Assembly (NCBI GenBank): GCA_041399205.1
Contig: JAWKTK010000019.1
Span: 1 to 64,000 of the forward strand
Source of the DNA: JAGQOZ01 sp041399205
GTDB lineage: Bacteria; Planctomycetota; Planctomycetia; Pirellulales; Pirellulaceae
Direction: 5' to 3'
Length of the DNA: 64,000 nucleotides
Of this stretch, positions 26,235-34,208 are shown piece by piece. The notes beneath the pieces are model-generated. The model was given only the letters and a program-made list of their open reading frames with translations, was not told the origin of the DNA and did not search any database. Position numbers and translations under genes: made by a program. Positions within the stretch are counted from its first letter, which is position 1. Each line of letters opens with the position of its first letter.

Positions 26235-26932
26235 TTCGTAGTCCCGCCTTCAGGCGGAATCGTGTTCGTAGTCCCGCCTTTAGGCGGAATCATGTTCGTA
26301 GTCCCGCCTTTAGGCGGAAAATGTTCTAGTCCCGCCTTCAGGCAGAATTCGTAGTCCCGCCTTCAGGCGGAATGGTGTTCGTAGTCCCGCCTTCAGGCAA
26401 TGATTGTTCTAGTCCGCCTTCAGGCGAATCGGTATTCGTAGTCCGCCTTCAGGCGGAATCGTGTTCGTAGTCCCGCCTTCAGGCGGGAATCATTCGTAGT
26501 CCCGCCTTCAGGCGGAATCGTGTTCGTAGTCCCGCCTTCAGGCGAAATCGTGTTCGTAGTCCCGCCTTTAGGGGCGGAATCGTGTTCGTAGTCCCGCCTT
26601 CAGGCGGAATCATATTCGTAGTCCCGCCTTTAGGTGGAATATTCGTAGTCCCGCCTTTAGGCGGAATCGTATTCGTAGTCCCGCCTTCAGGCGGAATCGT
26701 TCAGTCCGCCTTCAGGCGAATCTTTCGTAGTCCCGCCTTTAGGCGGAATAGTGTTCGTAGTCCCGCCTTCAGGCGGAATCGTGTTCGTAGTCCCGCCTTC
26801 AGGCGGAATCATTATTCGTAGTCCCGCCTTCAGGCGGAATCGTGTTCAGTCCCTTCAGGCGGAATCATATTCGTAGTCCCGCCTTTAGGCGGAACACCGA
26901 GCAAGAATTCCGCCTAAAGGCGGGACTACCAA
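26235..26932. repeat. Tandem array of ~23 palindromic repeat units plus one inverted unit
   Basis: A 700-bp array of about 23 head-to-tail units with a period of 25-32 bp (mostly 30). The unit core is GTAGTCCCGCCTTYAGGCGG followed by AAT and a variable 4-nt linker such as CGTG, CATG or CATA. Each core has a CCGCC/GGCGG palindrome. Variants include units lacking a C (AGTCCGCC), units lacking the TTCG start, and one with GGGGCGG. The array ends with a reverse-complement unit (26906-26932). Spacing is not constant and there are no unique spacers, so it is not CRISPR. It fills the 840-bp gap between msrB and the HlyD gene; the frames across it merely translate the repeat (FVVPPSGG pattern). Rest of the gap (26125-26234) shows nothing. 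Confidence 0.95.
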
Positions 26933-26964
26933 CGTCATTACCATTTGCATTTACCGTAACTTCC

Positions 26965-28275
26965 ATGCGCCGCAGCACAACCATCATCGCAGCAGCACTG
27001 AGTCTCTTCGTGCTTTCAGTGTTTGCATTCCTAGCGGCTCGGCCTGGCAATTCTCTACTAACGGTCGACAACCAGAATTCGACAATCCCCGTTGCCGCGC
27101 CGGTTCGCCTAGAAACCGTAGCGCCCGTGCGTCACTGCTTTAGCGAACCCCTCACTGGCGAAGGTTACTTTGAAGCGCAAGTCGTTCGCGTCCCCAGTTT
27201 GGCCAAATCGACCGTCACGGCTGTTCATGTTGCCGAAGGTGATACCGTAACGCCAGGCCAATTACTGGCCGAATTCGACGACACGTTTGCTCGGCTGGAA
27301 ACCGAATCCGCCGCACTCGAAATTTCGACAGCAGTCGCCAATTGGAAACGCATCGCCATCGGTTCGTCTCATCGTTTAACGCAAGAACGTCCGGAAGAAG
27401 GACAATTAGAAGCGTGGGCCGCCGATCTGCAACTGCAAACACTGCAACAGCAAAACCAGCTCTTTCAGTCTTTGCAACACGAAGGTTTTCTGCCGGTCCG
27501 CAAGCAGCTGGAAATGGACCGGCAAATGATTGAACAAAGGCGTCGAAAACAGCAGGCCGATTTGGATCGCGAAGTTGCCACGCGAGGTGTCGAACAGAGC
27601 TTGCACGTGGCCGAAAATGAAATTCGCCAAGCGGTGCAGCGTTACAAGGAAGCCAAGGCATTTCAAAATGCGCATCGGATTTATTCGCCGACCAACGGAA
27701 CGGTGCAAGAAGTAAACCTGGTTGTTGGCGAACACAATTTCAAGACTGGCGGAACCGCAATCACACTTCATCACGGCTTGTGGTTTGCGGCGAACATTGA
27801 CCAACGGTCGGTAGACCGCATTCAAGTGGGCCAACCGAGTCACGTGATTTTGGACGCCTACATCGGACAGCCTCTGGCGGCCGAAGTCATCGACGTTGAT
27901 TCGTTGGTGGCGGTCAATGCCGGAGGTCCCGATTCGTCCAATCCGGTTCGCAGCAACGGCATGCAAGGACCGGAATGGCCCGTCACGTTCCAGGTGCGTC
28001 TGGAAGTTGAACCCCATGACAACCTGAAGTTCGTCCCAGGTATGTCCGGCTACGCCTTGCTACCCACGCAACGAGAACGCTGGGCCAGTCCGCTGGACGC
28101 CGTCACCGTGCTTTCTAGAACTCGAGCCGAAGTTTGGATCCACGACTACGCCGCGCCGAACGGCATGCGAAAACAAACCGTCTATCTGGGCGCTATTGAC
28201 GGAGATCTGGTCGAAGTCCGCCAAGGAATCAAGCCCAACGACCAAGTGATTCGCAACAGCAGATTCGCCAACTGA
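26965..28275 (+). CDS. HlyD/RND-type membrane fusion (periplasmic adaptor) protein
   Basis: A 436-residue adaptor. ATG 26965 starts an N-terminal membrane anchor (IIAAALSLFVLSVFAFLAAR). It is followed by a first lipoyl half (VPSLAKSTVTAVHVAEGDTV), a long coiled-coil hairpin (about residues 105-230, QLQTLQQQNQLFQSLQHEGF), the second lipoyl half (IYSPTNGTVQEVNLVVGE), and beta-barrel/membrane-proximal domains ending GIKPNDQVIRNSRFAN. Such proteins link an inner-membrane RND or ABC pump to an outer channel. No pump gene follows. The frame could start earlier inside the repeat array, but that part only translates repeats. Its promoter must lie within or just after the array. Confidence 0.87.
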   Translation: MRRSTTIIAAALSLFVLSVFAFLAARPGNSLLTVDNQNSTIPVAAPVRLETVAPVRHCFSEPLTGEGYFEAQVVRVPSLAKSTVTAVHVAEGDTVTPGQLLAEFDDTFARLETESAALEISTAVANWKRIAIGSSHRLTQERPEEGQLEAWAADLQLQTLQQQNQLFQSLQHEGFLPVRKQLEMDRQMIEQRRRKQQADLDREVATRGVEQSLHVAENEIRQAVQRYKEAKAFQNAHRIYSPTNGTVQEVNLVVGEHNFKTGGTAITLHHGLWFAANIDQRSVDRIQVGQPSHVILDAYIGQPLAAEVIDVDSLVAVNAGGPDSSNPVRSNGMQGPEWPVTFQVRLEVEPHDNLKFVPGMSGYALLPTQRERWASPLDAVTVLSRTRAEVWIHDYAAPNGMRKQTVYLGAIDGDLVEVRQGIKPNDQVIRNSRFAN

Positions 28276-28333
28276 AAACGGATTCGCCAACTGAAAACGG
28301 ATTCGCCAACTGAAAACGGATTCGCCAACTGAG
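28262..28333 (+). repeat. Four tandem 20-bp repeats overlapping the adaptor stop codon
   Basis: The unit ATTCGCCAACTGAAAACGG occurs four times head to tail. The first copy encodes the last residues and stop of the HlyD-type protein (RFAN-stop), so the others are duplications of the gene's own 3' end. Since each copy carries a TGA, they do not extend the protein. Confidence 0.9.
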
Positions 28334-28365
28334 AAACGCGGAGAACCCCTTTCTTGGCTTTTCAG

Positions 28366-28396
28366 AAAAAACATGCCCTTTTGGGAAAATGTTTTT
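28366..28396 (+). terminator. Probable terminator after the adaptor gene
   Basis: AAAAACAT and ATGTTTTT arms enclose an inner CCC-TTTT-GGG stem and end in a T5 run. It is 90 bp beyond the HlyD-type stop, just past the tandem repeats. The A/T symmetry means it could act in both directions. The remaining sequence up to 28510 shows no gene. Confidence 0.6.
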
Positions 28397-28510
28397 GACA
28401 CACAAGAACTTGTCTGCTAAAACCTGGATCACAAGCGATTCACGTTCTTACGAGTGTTCGCGCACTCGTGCACGTGGTACCTCGCCTGTGGACATCCAGG
28501 AGCGTTCGCG

Positions 28511-29008
28511 ATGAGCGAAACAACAAATAAAACTATATTTTCTGCCTTTGCAGGTCCATTCCTTTGGAACGTGCCTATTCGTTCTGGATTGGCCAAGGTG
28601 CTAGGCGGTGTTTTGCTGCTGGCCGCTGTGGCCAAGGCAACGTCCATGAGCGGGGGACGCTTGCCCGAGTCCAGCTGGTTGGCCCAATCGTGGGTGTTGG
28701 CGTTGGTCGTTCTGTGCGAAGTTGCCGCAGCCACTTGGTTCTGGTTGTGGGCCGAACGGTTTTGGCGGATCACTCGCAGCGGTGGGCTGATTCTGTTCAG
28801 CATCTTCGCCGTCATTTCGCTGCGGTCGGTCCTGAACGGCGAATCGTGCCACTGCTTTGGTAATTGGATTACGTCTCCCTGGATCACTCTGCTGTTCGAC
28901 CTATTCGCCATACTCGCCTTGTCCATCCTCCCCGCAACCGGCAACCGGCAACCGGCAACCAGCAACCGGATACCGGATACCGGATACCCGCTACCGTTTT
29001 CCTATTAA
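28511..29008 (+). CDS. MauE/DoxX-like redox-associated membrane protein
   Basis: The 165-residue protein has four hydrophobic segments (e.g. LAKVLGGVLLLAAVAKATSM, VLALVVLCEVAAATWFWLWA, GLILFSIFAVISLRSVLNG) and the motif GESCHCFG, typical of the MauE family, which supports disulfide or cofactor maturation together with thioredoxin-like partners. A thioredoxin-like gene follows, which fits. The last ~25 residues (PATGNRQPATSNRIPDTGYP) are translated from a tandem repeat (28934-28999) and replace the natural C-terminus after the fourth helix. ATG 28511 is used rather than an earlier GTG-type start. Confidence 0.75.
   Translation: MSETTNKTIFSAFAGPFLWNVPIRSGLAKVLGGVLLLAAVAKATSMSGGRLPESSWLAQSWVLALVVLCEVAAATWFWLWAERFWRITRSGGLILFSIFAVISLRSVLNGESCHCFGNWITSPWITLLFDLFAILALSILPATGNRQPATSNRIPDTGYPLPFSY
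28934..28999 (+). repeat. Low-complexity CAACCGG / GATACCG tandem repeats
   Basis: About five 7-bp CAACCGG-like units pass into three GATACCG units and a related end. The tract is inside the end of the MauE-like gene and the start of the thioredoxin-like gene, and changes the frame between them. Confidence 0.85.
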
Positions 29009-29016
29009 CTATAGGC

Positions 29017-29787
29017 GTGGCGTTGGCCGGGTCTTCTTGGCTTCGAACTCCGTCTGAACTAACCGCATTGGGGACGGTGATGGGAGATTCTGGCTTGGTC
29101 ATCTTGCGACCGGCGGAATGGATTGGCAAGCGTTTGCCATTAGCCTCCGTTGCCCATTTGCCCGACGAAGTGCTTCACGACGAATGGATCGTCATCTTGC
29201 ACAGTCGCGATTGCGATCATTGCCGAGAAATCGTGCCGACGTTGTTACCTCGAGCGCCGCTGGCCGACAATTCGGCTTCTTTGCAGGTTCGCATTGCGTT
29301 AGTCGATGTGAAGCCAGGCGAACCGATCTATCCTGCGTCGCGTACCATCGTTTCGACAACGTTGCCTGCGACGCACGAATGGTTCGTATCGCCGCCCGTG
29401 GCCATCCGAATTCACGACGGTCAAGTCACGGACGTTTGTGAAAACAAAGACGAACTAAACGCGTTCGTCCACCGCAGTCCAATTTCCCATCCTAGCCCGA
29501 CGCGTCAGCGAGGGACCGCGTGTTTACACCCCAGTCCAACGCGCCCAACGCGTCAGCAAAGGACCACCGAAACACAAGAAAACCACTCGCCAACGCTTCG
29601 GGCTATGAAAAATCATGACTCCCATCCTAGCCCGACGCGTCAGCGAGGGACTCCGATCCCAGACGCTTGGGCGCTAGCCCCGGACGTTTCCCAACGTGGT
29701 CCGTGGGCCAGCGCCCAAACGGCTGGAATGAAACTAGAACCATCGTTTCGCACTACACCACAGGAGGCCACGCATGACTCGATTTGA
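29017..29787 (+). CDS. Membrane-anchored thioredoxin-like protein with repeat-derived tail
   Basis: The start is uncertain; GTG 29017 gives a short hydrophobic N-terminus (VALAGSSWLRT) with more hydrophobic residues just upstream in frame (TVFLLTIG). The core has a thioredoxin-like strand and CxxC: EWIVILHSRDCDHCREIVPT, then ALVDVKPGE and a cis-Pro-like PPVAIRIHDG. This is about 150 residues and ends near 29475. The remaining 100 residues come from dispersed repeats (SHPSPTRQRGT twice, plus an inverted repeat) and are unlikely to be functional. It may have been one fused MauE-thioredoxin protein before the upstream repeat grew; the stop overlaps the start of the next gene. Confidence 0.65.
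   Translation: MALAGSSWLRTPSELTALGTVMGDSGLVILRPAEWIGKRLPLASVAHLPDEVLHDEWIVILHSRDCDHCREIVPTLLPRAPLADNSASLQVRIALVDVKPGEPIYPASRTIVSTTLPATHEWFVSPPVAIRIHDGQVTDVCENKDELNAFVHRSPISHPSPTRQRGTACLHPSPTRPTRQQRTTETQENHSPTLRAMKNHDSHPSPTRQRGTPIPDAWALAPDVSQRGPWASAQTAGMKLEPSFRTTPQEATHDSI
29485..29651 (+). repeat. Three copies of a 'CCTAGCCCGACGCGTCAGCG' element
   Basis: Two near-identical ~32-bp copies (29485-29516 and 29620-29651) and one degenerate copy (29530-29563). In the gene's frame they read SPTRQRG. They form the C-terminal extension of the thioredoxin-like protein and look like a second dispersed repeat family of this genome. Confidence 0.85.
29662..29723. repeat. Inverted repeat TTGGGCGCTAGCCCC / GGGCCAGCGCCCAA
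   Basis: Two 14-15-nt arms, with one mismatch, flank a ~30-nt loop that itself holds a short ACGTT/AACGT palindrome. No T-run follows. It lies just before the ribosome site of the GT2 gene and may affect its translation, or be another mobile repeat. Confidence 0.7.
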
Positions 29788-30547
29788 CCTGTCGATCATC
29801 CTGCCGACTCGGAACAGAAGCAGACAACTTGTTGTCACTGTTGCCTGACATTCGGCATCATTTACAAATCGCCCATCAATCGGCCGAAGTGATCGTGGTG
29901 GACGATGCCAGCTCCGACGGAACGCCCGAAGTGGTGAAGTCGTTTGCGGCGGATTCGAGCGATCAATGGCGAGTTCGCTTGATTCAACGAGTGGGCGAAA
30001 CGGGGCTTTCGTCCGCTGCGGTTGCGGGAATGCAGGCCGCCACCGGAAACATCCTGATGTTGATGGACGCTGATCATTCGCATCCCGCCGCATGATTTCG
30101 CGGATGGCAGCCGCTGCGGAAACGCACGACATCGCCATTGGCAGCCGGTATGTTGCTGGCGGTAGATTAGCGGACGATTGGCCTTGGAAACGTCGCTGCC
30201 TTTCCAAGTTGGCCACTTGGCTTGTTCGCCCGCTGACGACGGTCAAGGATCCGATGGCCGGATTCTTCGCGCTAAAGCAATCGGTCTTTCAAGCGATCCA
30301 GCACGACATTCGACCCAGCGGGTTCAAACTGTTGCTGGAGATGCTTCCGCAACGCTCGATCGTTCACGTTGCCGAACTACCGATTCACTTTCATCAGCGA
30401 AAATCAGGCAACAGCAAACTCGATGGGCGAACGCAAAGATTATTCGCGCAGCAAGTGTTACGACTCTACCGCACCGCGTTAACCCGGCTTGTATTCGGTT
30501 CGAGCCGAACGAACCGAACGAACGTTCCGAATGGCAATGACCAAACA
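29774..30547 (+). pseudogene. Dolichol-phosphate-mannosyltransferase-like GT2, two one-base shifts
   Basis: ATG 29774 has AGGAGG upstream. Reading through two single-base errors gives a standard polyprenyl-phosphate glycosyltransferase: LSIILPTRNEADNLLSLLPD, EVIVVDDASSDGTPEVV, GNILMLMDADHSHP, ISRMAAAAETHDIAIGSRYV and DPMAGFFAL. The first break is an extra A at about 29816 (TRN-EADN restored by removing it). The second, at about 30093, is a missing G (HPAAVISRM restored by adding it). It would load a sugar on a lipid carrier. The third frame runs without a stop directly into the DUF1559 gene, so its true end is also disturbed near 30510-30545, where there are short CGAACGAAC repeats. Confidence 0.8.
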
Positions 30548-31459
30548 ATGTCAGCCAAGCGCTCGACGGCGCCGGTTCGTAGCGGCTTTACCATCGTGGA
30601 ACTGTTGATTGTCATTGCGATCATCGGTTTGTTAATTTCGTTGGTGGTTCCGGCGGTACAGGCGGCTCGCGAAGCGGCTCGGCGCACCACCTGTTCCAAC
30701 CAAATCCGCAATGTTGCGCTCGCCGTGATCCAATTTCACGATACTCACAGACATTATCCTCGCAGCCGTTTCAAAGTGCCGGATGACGTCGGGCCGGACA
30801 GCAAAGCGTGGAGCTGGATCGCAGGTCTTGCCGTTCTTGGAGGAACAAGCGTTATATGACGAAGCGGGCGTGGGAGTCCGTTCGCTGCAAAACAATCCGG
30901 CCGTGGCCAAAACGATTCCGATTTTTGATTTGTCCCAGCGATGCTCGTACCGATTCAACTTCGCGGTTGGGTTCGGGCCACTTTGAAGAACAGCTGGATG
31001 GGCGTCACTAATTACAAAGCCAACATGGGCGCGAACTGGGGAGCCGACGAATCGCAGAATTTGGACGACATTGGTTCGCGTTGGCGCAACATCGGTTTCA
31101 ACAACAGCTACGACGGCCAAGCCCACGGCGACGGTGTCATGTGGCGAGACGATTACAACAAACGCATGCGAGCCAGCAAAATCAAAGACGGACTCAGCAA
31201 GACCTTTTTGCTGGGAGAAGACGTCCCGGAAGCGAACCGTTGGAATTCCTGGGCCTATGCCAACAACGTCTTTGGGACATGTGCGATTCCGTTGAATCAA
31301 GAGGATGCGCATCCCGGCTGGTGGCCCGATTCGATGGGCTTCAGGAGCGATCATCCGGGCGGTGTGATGTTCGCGTATGCGGATGGGGCAGTGTCTCTTG
31401 TATCCACAGACGTGGCAGATCTTGTTTATGTCAGTGCCTCAAACCGGATAGGGAGGTAG
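30548..31459 (+). pseudogene. DUF1559 prepilin-like protein, several frameshifts
   Basis: The start is ATG 30548, giving SGFTIVELLIVIAIIGLLIS, a type IV prepilin-type N-terminus with a Gly-Phe cleavage site and Glu5, then VVPAVQAAREAARRTTCSNQ, the planctomycete DUF1559 hallmark. After shifts near 30830, 30935 and 30985 the body continues: QVLPFLEEQALYDEAG, CPSDA, VTNYKANMGANWG, and the C-terminal frame 30941-31459 with SDHPGGVMFAYADGAVSLVS. DUF1559 proteins are probably exported by pseudopilin machinery; their function is unknown. All expected blocks are present in order, so only the reading frame is damaged. Confidence 0.82.
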
Positions 31460-31464
31460 CTAAG

Positions 31465-32479
31465 ATGCAACGAGTGAATGGTCTTTGGTTAGCCGCATTC
31501 TTGCTTACATGCTTCGCGTTAGGGTGTGATCCAGTTCACGAATCGGAGAAAGTAGTCGTGTTTGATCACGGGAAACGAATAGCTGTTGGTGTGCCTGGAA
31601 GTAAGACACATCACAAGTTGGAATTTCGAAACCCTTGGGCGCCAACCAATTAACATTGAAAATGTATCGGCTTCGTGTACTTGCACTGACGTAAGTGTTG
31701 TCTCACGTTCTATCGGACAGAATGATACTATCGAAGTATTGTTCGATTATACAGTCAGTGACAATGACAGTGCACAAGACCTTCAATTTGCTATCGATAT
31801 TTCCGACGGCCGCATTGCTGTCAACAAACTGAAGATGGTGAGTTATCGAGAAATCGTCGTCGAAGGTGAAAGTAGCTTAAGCTTGGGCTCGCTCAAAGCT
31901 GGAAAAAGTACACGTTCCGACATGAAATTGCACTTCGCGGGCCTTACCCACATCGGATAAAAAACGCAAAATCAAACGGCCGGAATATCAACATATTGAG
32001 TGTTGAACTTGAACCGCCATTCAAAACACGAAGTAAACCAATCGACGAAACACGTTACAACTCATGTTCACTCTCGACGTCCCGTCAAACAACGTTGTGT
32101 TTGGACGCCAAACGGAGGCGATCGCAGTTAATTACAGCATCGGCGAAACAGACCGAACGACAGAATTCGAGGTCCGTTGGAATTGCCTCAATGAATTCTC
32201 ATTCTAATCCGAAGCGTCTTTTCTTCGACGAGTCAAATCGAGTACGTTCTTTCACAATTGAGAGAACAGATCAGAAGCCGTTCGTCATTGCTCGTGGAGG
32301 GAAACGGAATTGAGTTAAAAACTTCCATGGCTGGACTCGGCAGAGCGGCGAAACACGAATTGATGGTGGAAACACAATCGTATAATCAAGACAGTTTTTT
32401 CGTTGTAAGCGTTTTGACTGATATCGGGAGGCACGATGTGCCTTCATGTTTCTTTACTTCAAGTTCAAAGGAGAACTAG
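31465..32479 (+). pseudogene. DUF1573-like lipoprotein, frame-broken
   Basis: The ATG at 31465, with GGGAGG upstream, begins a lipoprotein signal (LWLAAFLLTCFALGCD; lipobox LALGC-like FALGC). It is followed by SKTHHKLEFRNP and, one base shifted, PINIENVSASCTCTDVSVVS, the Cys-containing pattern of DUF1573, an Ig-like domain. Further shifts near 31950 and 32310 lead to KRLFFDESNRVRSFTIERTD and KTSMAGLGRAAKHELMVETQ, and the end at 32479. In planctomycetes such proteins usually have two or three Ig-like repeats of about 330 residues, matching the span. It probably sits at a membrane. Codons and AT content here are slightly higher than around. Confidence 0.6.
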
Positions 32480-32480
32480 T

Positions 32481-32888
32481 ATGACATTGATGAGGGCTCT
32501 TGCAGTTGGAATGATTATTGTCTTTCTATCGGTTGGTACCTACCAGCGGTTGTATGCACAGGCAGTCGGTGAGTGCTAGCACGAGATCCCAAACCCTAAC
32601 GGCGGCCCAAGCGGTTGGTTTAATGGTGTTCCGGATCAAATTCCCGGCGGTCAAAATCCAACGCCTGAAATTGGTCAGAAATGCACTAACTTTGCAAGAT
32701 GCCTTCCCGCATCTGACTGTACCCAAATTCAGACCCCGTGCTTTGACAATCAGTTTCGGTTCAGAAGTGTATTTTCGGTTTCCTTGGGGGCCTGTGAGGC
32801 TTGGCCGTATTCACAATGTACGATTTGCGACGACGCGCCGAATGCCCGCGAGGAGCAAATGCGGCTCAATGGATTTGTGCTAAAATAA
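32481..32888 (+). pseudogene. Small secreted Cys-rich protein with in-frame TAG
   Basis: The ATG at 32481 follows the preceding stop by 1 nt and has AAAGGAG upstream. It begins a clear signal peptide (MRALAVGMIIVFLSVGTYQR). The frame meets TAG at 32577-32579, then stays open for 102 more codons encoding HEIPNPNGGPSGWFNG and a Cys-rich part: KCTNFARC, DCTQ, PCF, ACEAWPYSQCTIC. The two parts are in the same frame, so a single substitution, not an indel, separates them. Nine cysteines point to a disulfide-rich or metal-binding exported protein. A further one-base shift near 32845 would continue into ECPRGANAAQWICAKI. Family not recognised. Immediately follows the DUF1573-like lipoprotein gene. 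Confidence 0.5.
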
Positions 32889-33058
32889 CGCCACACGCAG
32901 GTCTCATTGGCAACGACTGCGCCCGGGGCTTGTCGCGTACTTATTTGCCAACAATCGGGTGGTTGTAGAAAAGTATAGGAGCGAAAGCTGAAACGGCCTG
33001 CCGCAAAGGCAGGTCGTATATTCTTTGCATTCCCATTCCTAAATGCGGATCTTCATTT

Positions 33059-34120
33059 ATGTACAAAAGAGTCGTGATTGTTGTGTTACATATTGCTAGT
33101 GTTGGCATTGCACTTCTCGGACGCTCATGTCTAGCGGAGACTGGGGCCGCGGCAGACGGACGTCTAAGAATATTGCGTGAGTTGTACCTGGAAAATCGTG
33201 AACGTTTTCCGTTTTATCGGTGCGTAATCGAAGTTCGAAAATTGGAATCGATCGAGTCGAGCAAGTATGACGAATCAATTTTTGCAAAGGAAGGAACACT
33301 TCTTTCTAAGATTCGTATCGCACGCGATGCACACCGTATAGCATACGAGTCATTGGACGGCATTCGTCCATCGGCGTTACACGCAGAATGGCCTGCAATA
33401 ACGAAAGTCCTTTCGTCGGATCAGGGCACACTGGCGTTTGACGGTGTAATGGCCGGCGCGGTGTTGTATGCGTCCAACGATCGAGCTGAAAGAAGGCACG
33501 AGGTGACGCCGTGGAATCTTGGCGGAATGTTCATACCAGGAGATGACGGTGAATTAGCGAATATCATTTCAAGTTTCTTAATGGACGATACTTATAGCCG
33601 TGAAGTCAACGCAGACGTCCCGTTTAACGAGGTACAAACCTTTCAGCTATCCTTTCGTTCCCGAGGCTTTGAGGTGGATATTTGGGTAGATCCAGCGAGA
33701 GGTTGTTTGCCGATCGGATTGGCTCATGGAGCCCCTGATCAACCTAAGAGACAATATCGTATTCTAGAGATTGCCAATCAGAACGGCGCATGGTTTCCAA
33801 TGGTAACACTCGTCACAGAGGCGGATTGGTCACACGAGTACAAGATAACTAAGTTGGACCTAACCTCATCTCCAAGTGACGCTGATTTTGCTGTTTCTAT
33901 TCCCGCAGGTACGGTCGTCGAAGTAGACGGAAGCCCCAATTCGCAGTTTTCCATTTCATCGGAGCGTCAGGTTCGCTTTGATCAGTTGTCAACCTTGGCC
34001 GCCCACGGAAAACAGGTTGAAACTAAGCCGGTCAGTGAAACCGAGCAACTTGCTACGTCTTGCGATAATTACAGTGACGATTACGTCTCTTGTTGCGGTT
34101 CTTATCTTCAGACGGGTTAA
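33059..34120 (+). CDS. Hypothetical exported protein, 353 residues
   Basis: An intact gene in a damaged neighbourhood. It has a signal peptide (VVIVVLHIASVGIALLGRSC) and a mainly beta-strand body: FYRCVIEVRKLES, GTLAFDGVMAGAVLYASNDR, FEVDIWVDPARGCLPIGLAH, AWFPMVTLVTEADWSHEYKI, DADFAVSIPAGTVVEVDGS. This order resembles LolA/LppX-like half-barrel proteins often annotated in planctomycetes as outer-membrane lipoprotein sorting-like, but I cannot confirm it. The C-terminal Cys pair (SCCGSYL) is unusual. With the DUF1573 and Cys-rich genes upstream it may form a small envelope operon. Gap 32889-33058 shows nothing. Confidence 0.75.
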   Translation: MYKRVVIVVLHIASVGIALLGRSCLAETGAAADGRLRILRELYLENRERFPFYRCVIEVRKLESIESSKYDESIFAKEGTLLSKIRIARDAHRIAYESLDGIRPSALHAEWPAITKVLSSDQGTLAFDGVMAGAVLYASNDRAERRHEVTPWNLGGMFIPGDDGELANIISSFLMDDTYSREVNADVPFNEVQTFQLSFRSRGFEVDIWVDPARGCLPIGLAHGAPDQPKRQYRILEIANQNGAWFPMVTLVTEADWSHEYKITKLDLTSSPSDADFAVSIPAGTVVEVDGSPNSQFSISSERQVRFDQLSTLAAHGKQVETKPVSETEQLATSCDNYSDDYVSCCGSYLQTG

Positions 34121-34208
34121 CGCTACAAAAGCTTGAGGTGCCATTGGATGCGTTTGACTCCTGTCAGCTATCAAGTCTGCGTCAAATGCGCAAAGTGCTT
34201 ACGTTCTC

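Noticed and set aside
26582..26821. Protein of repeated FVVPPSGG units
   Set aside because: It is the translation of the 30-bp tandem DNA repeat; length-changing variants break any single frame.
26235..26932. CRISPR array
   Set aside because: Units are directly adjacent with 3-5-nt linkers instead of unique ~30-nt spacers, period is irregular, and no cas genes are present.
32577..32579. TAG recoding as pyrrolysine or a variant genetic code
   Set aside because: TAG is used as an ordinary stop elsewhere in the window, and there is no sign of pyl genes; mutation or error is simpler.
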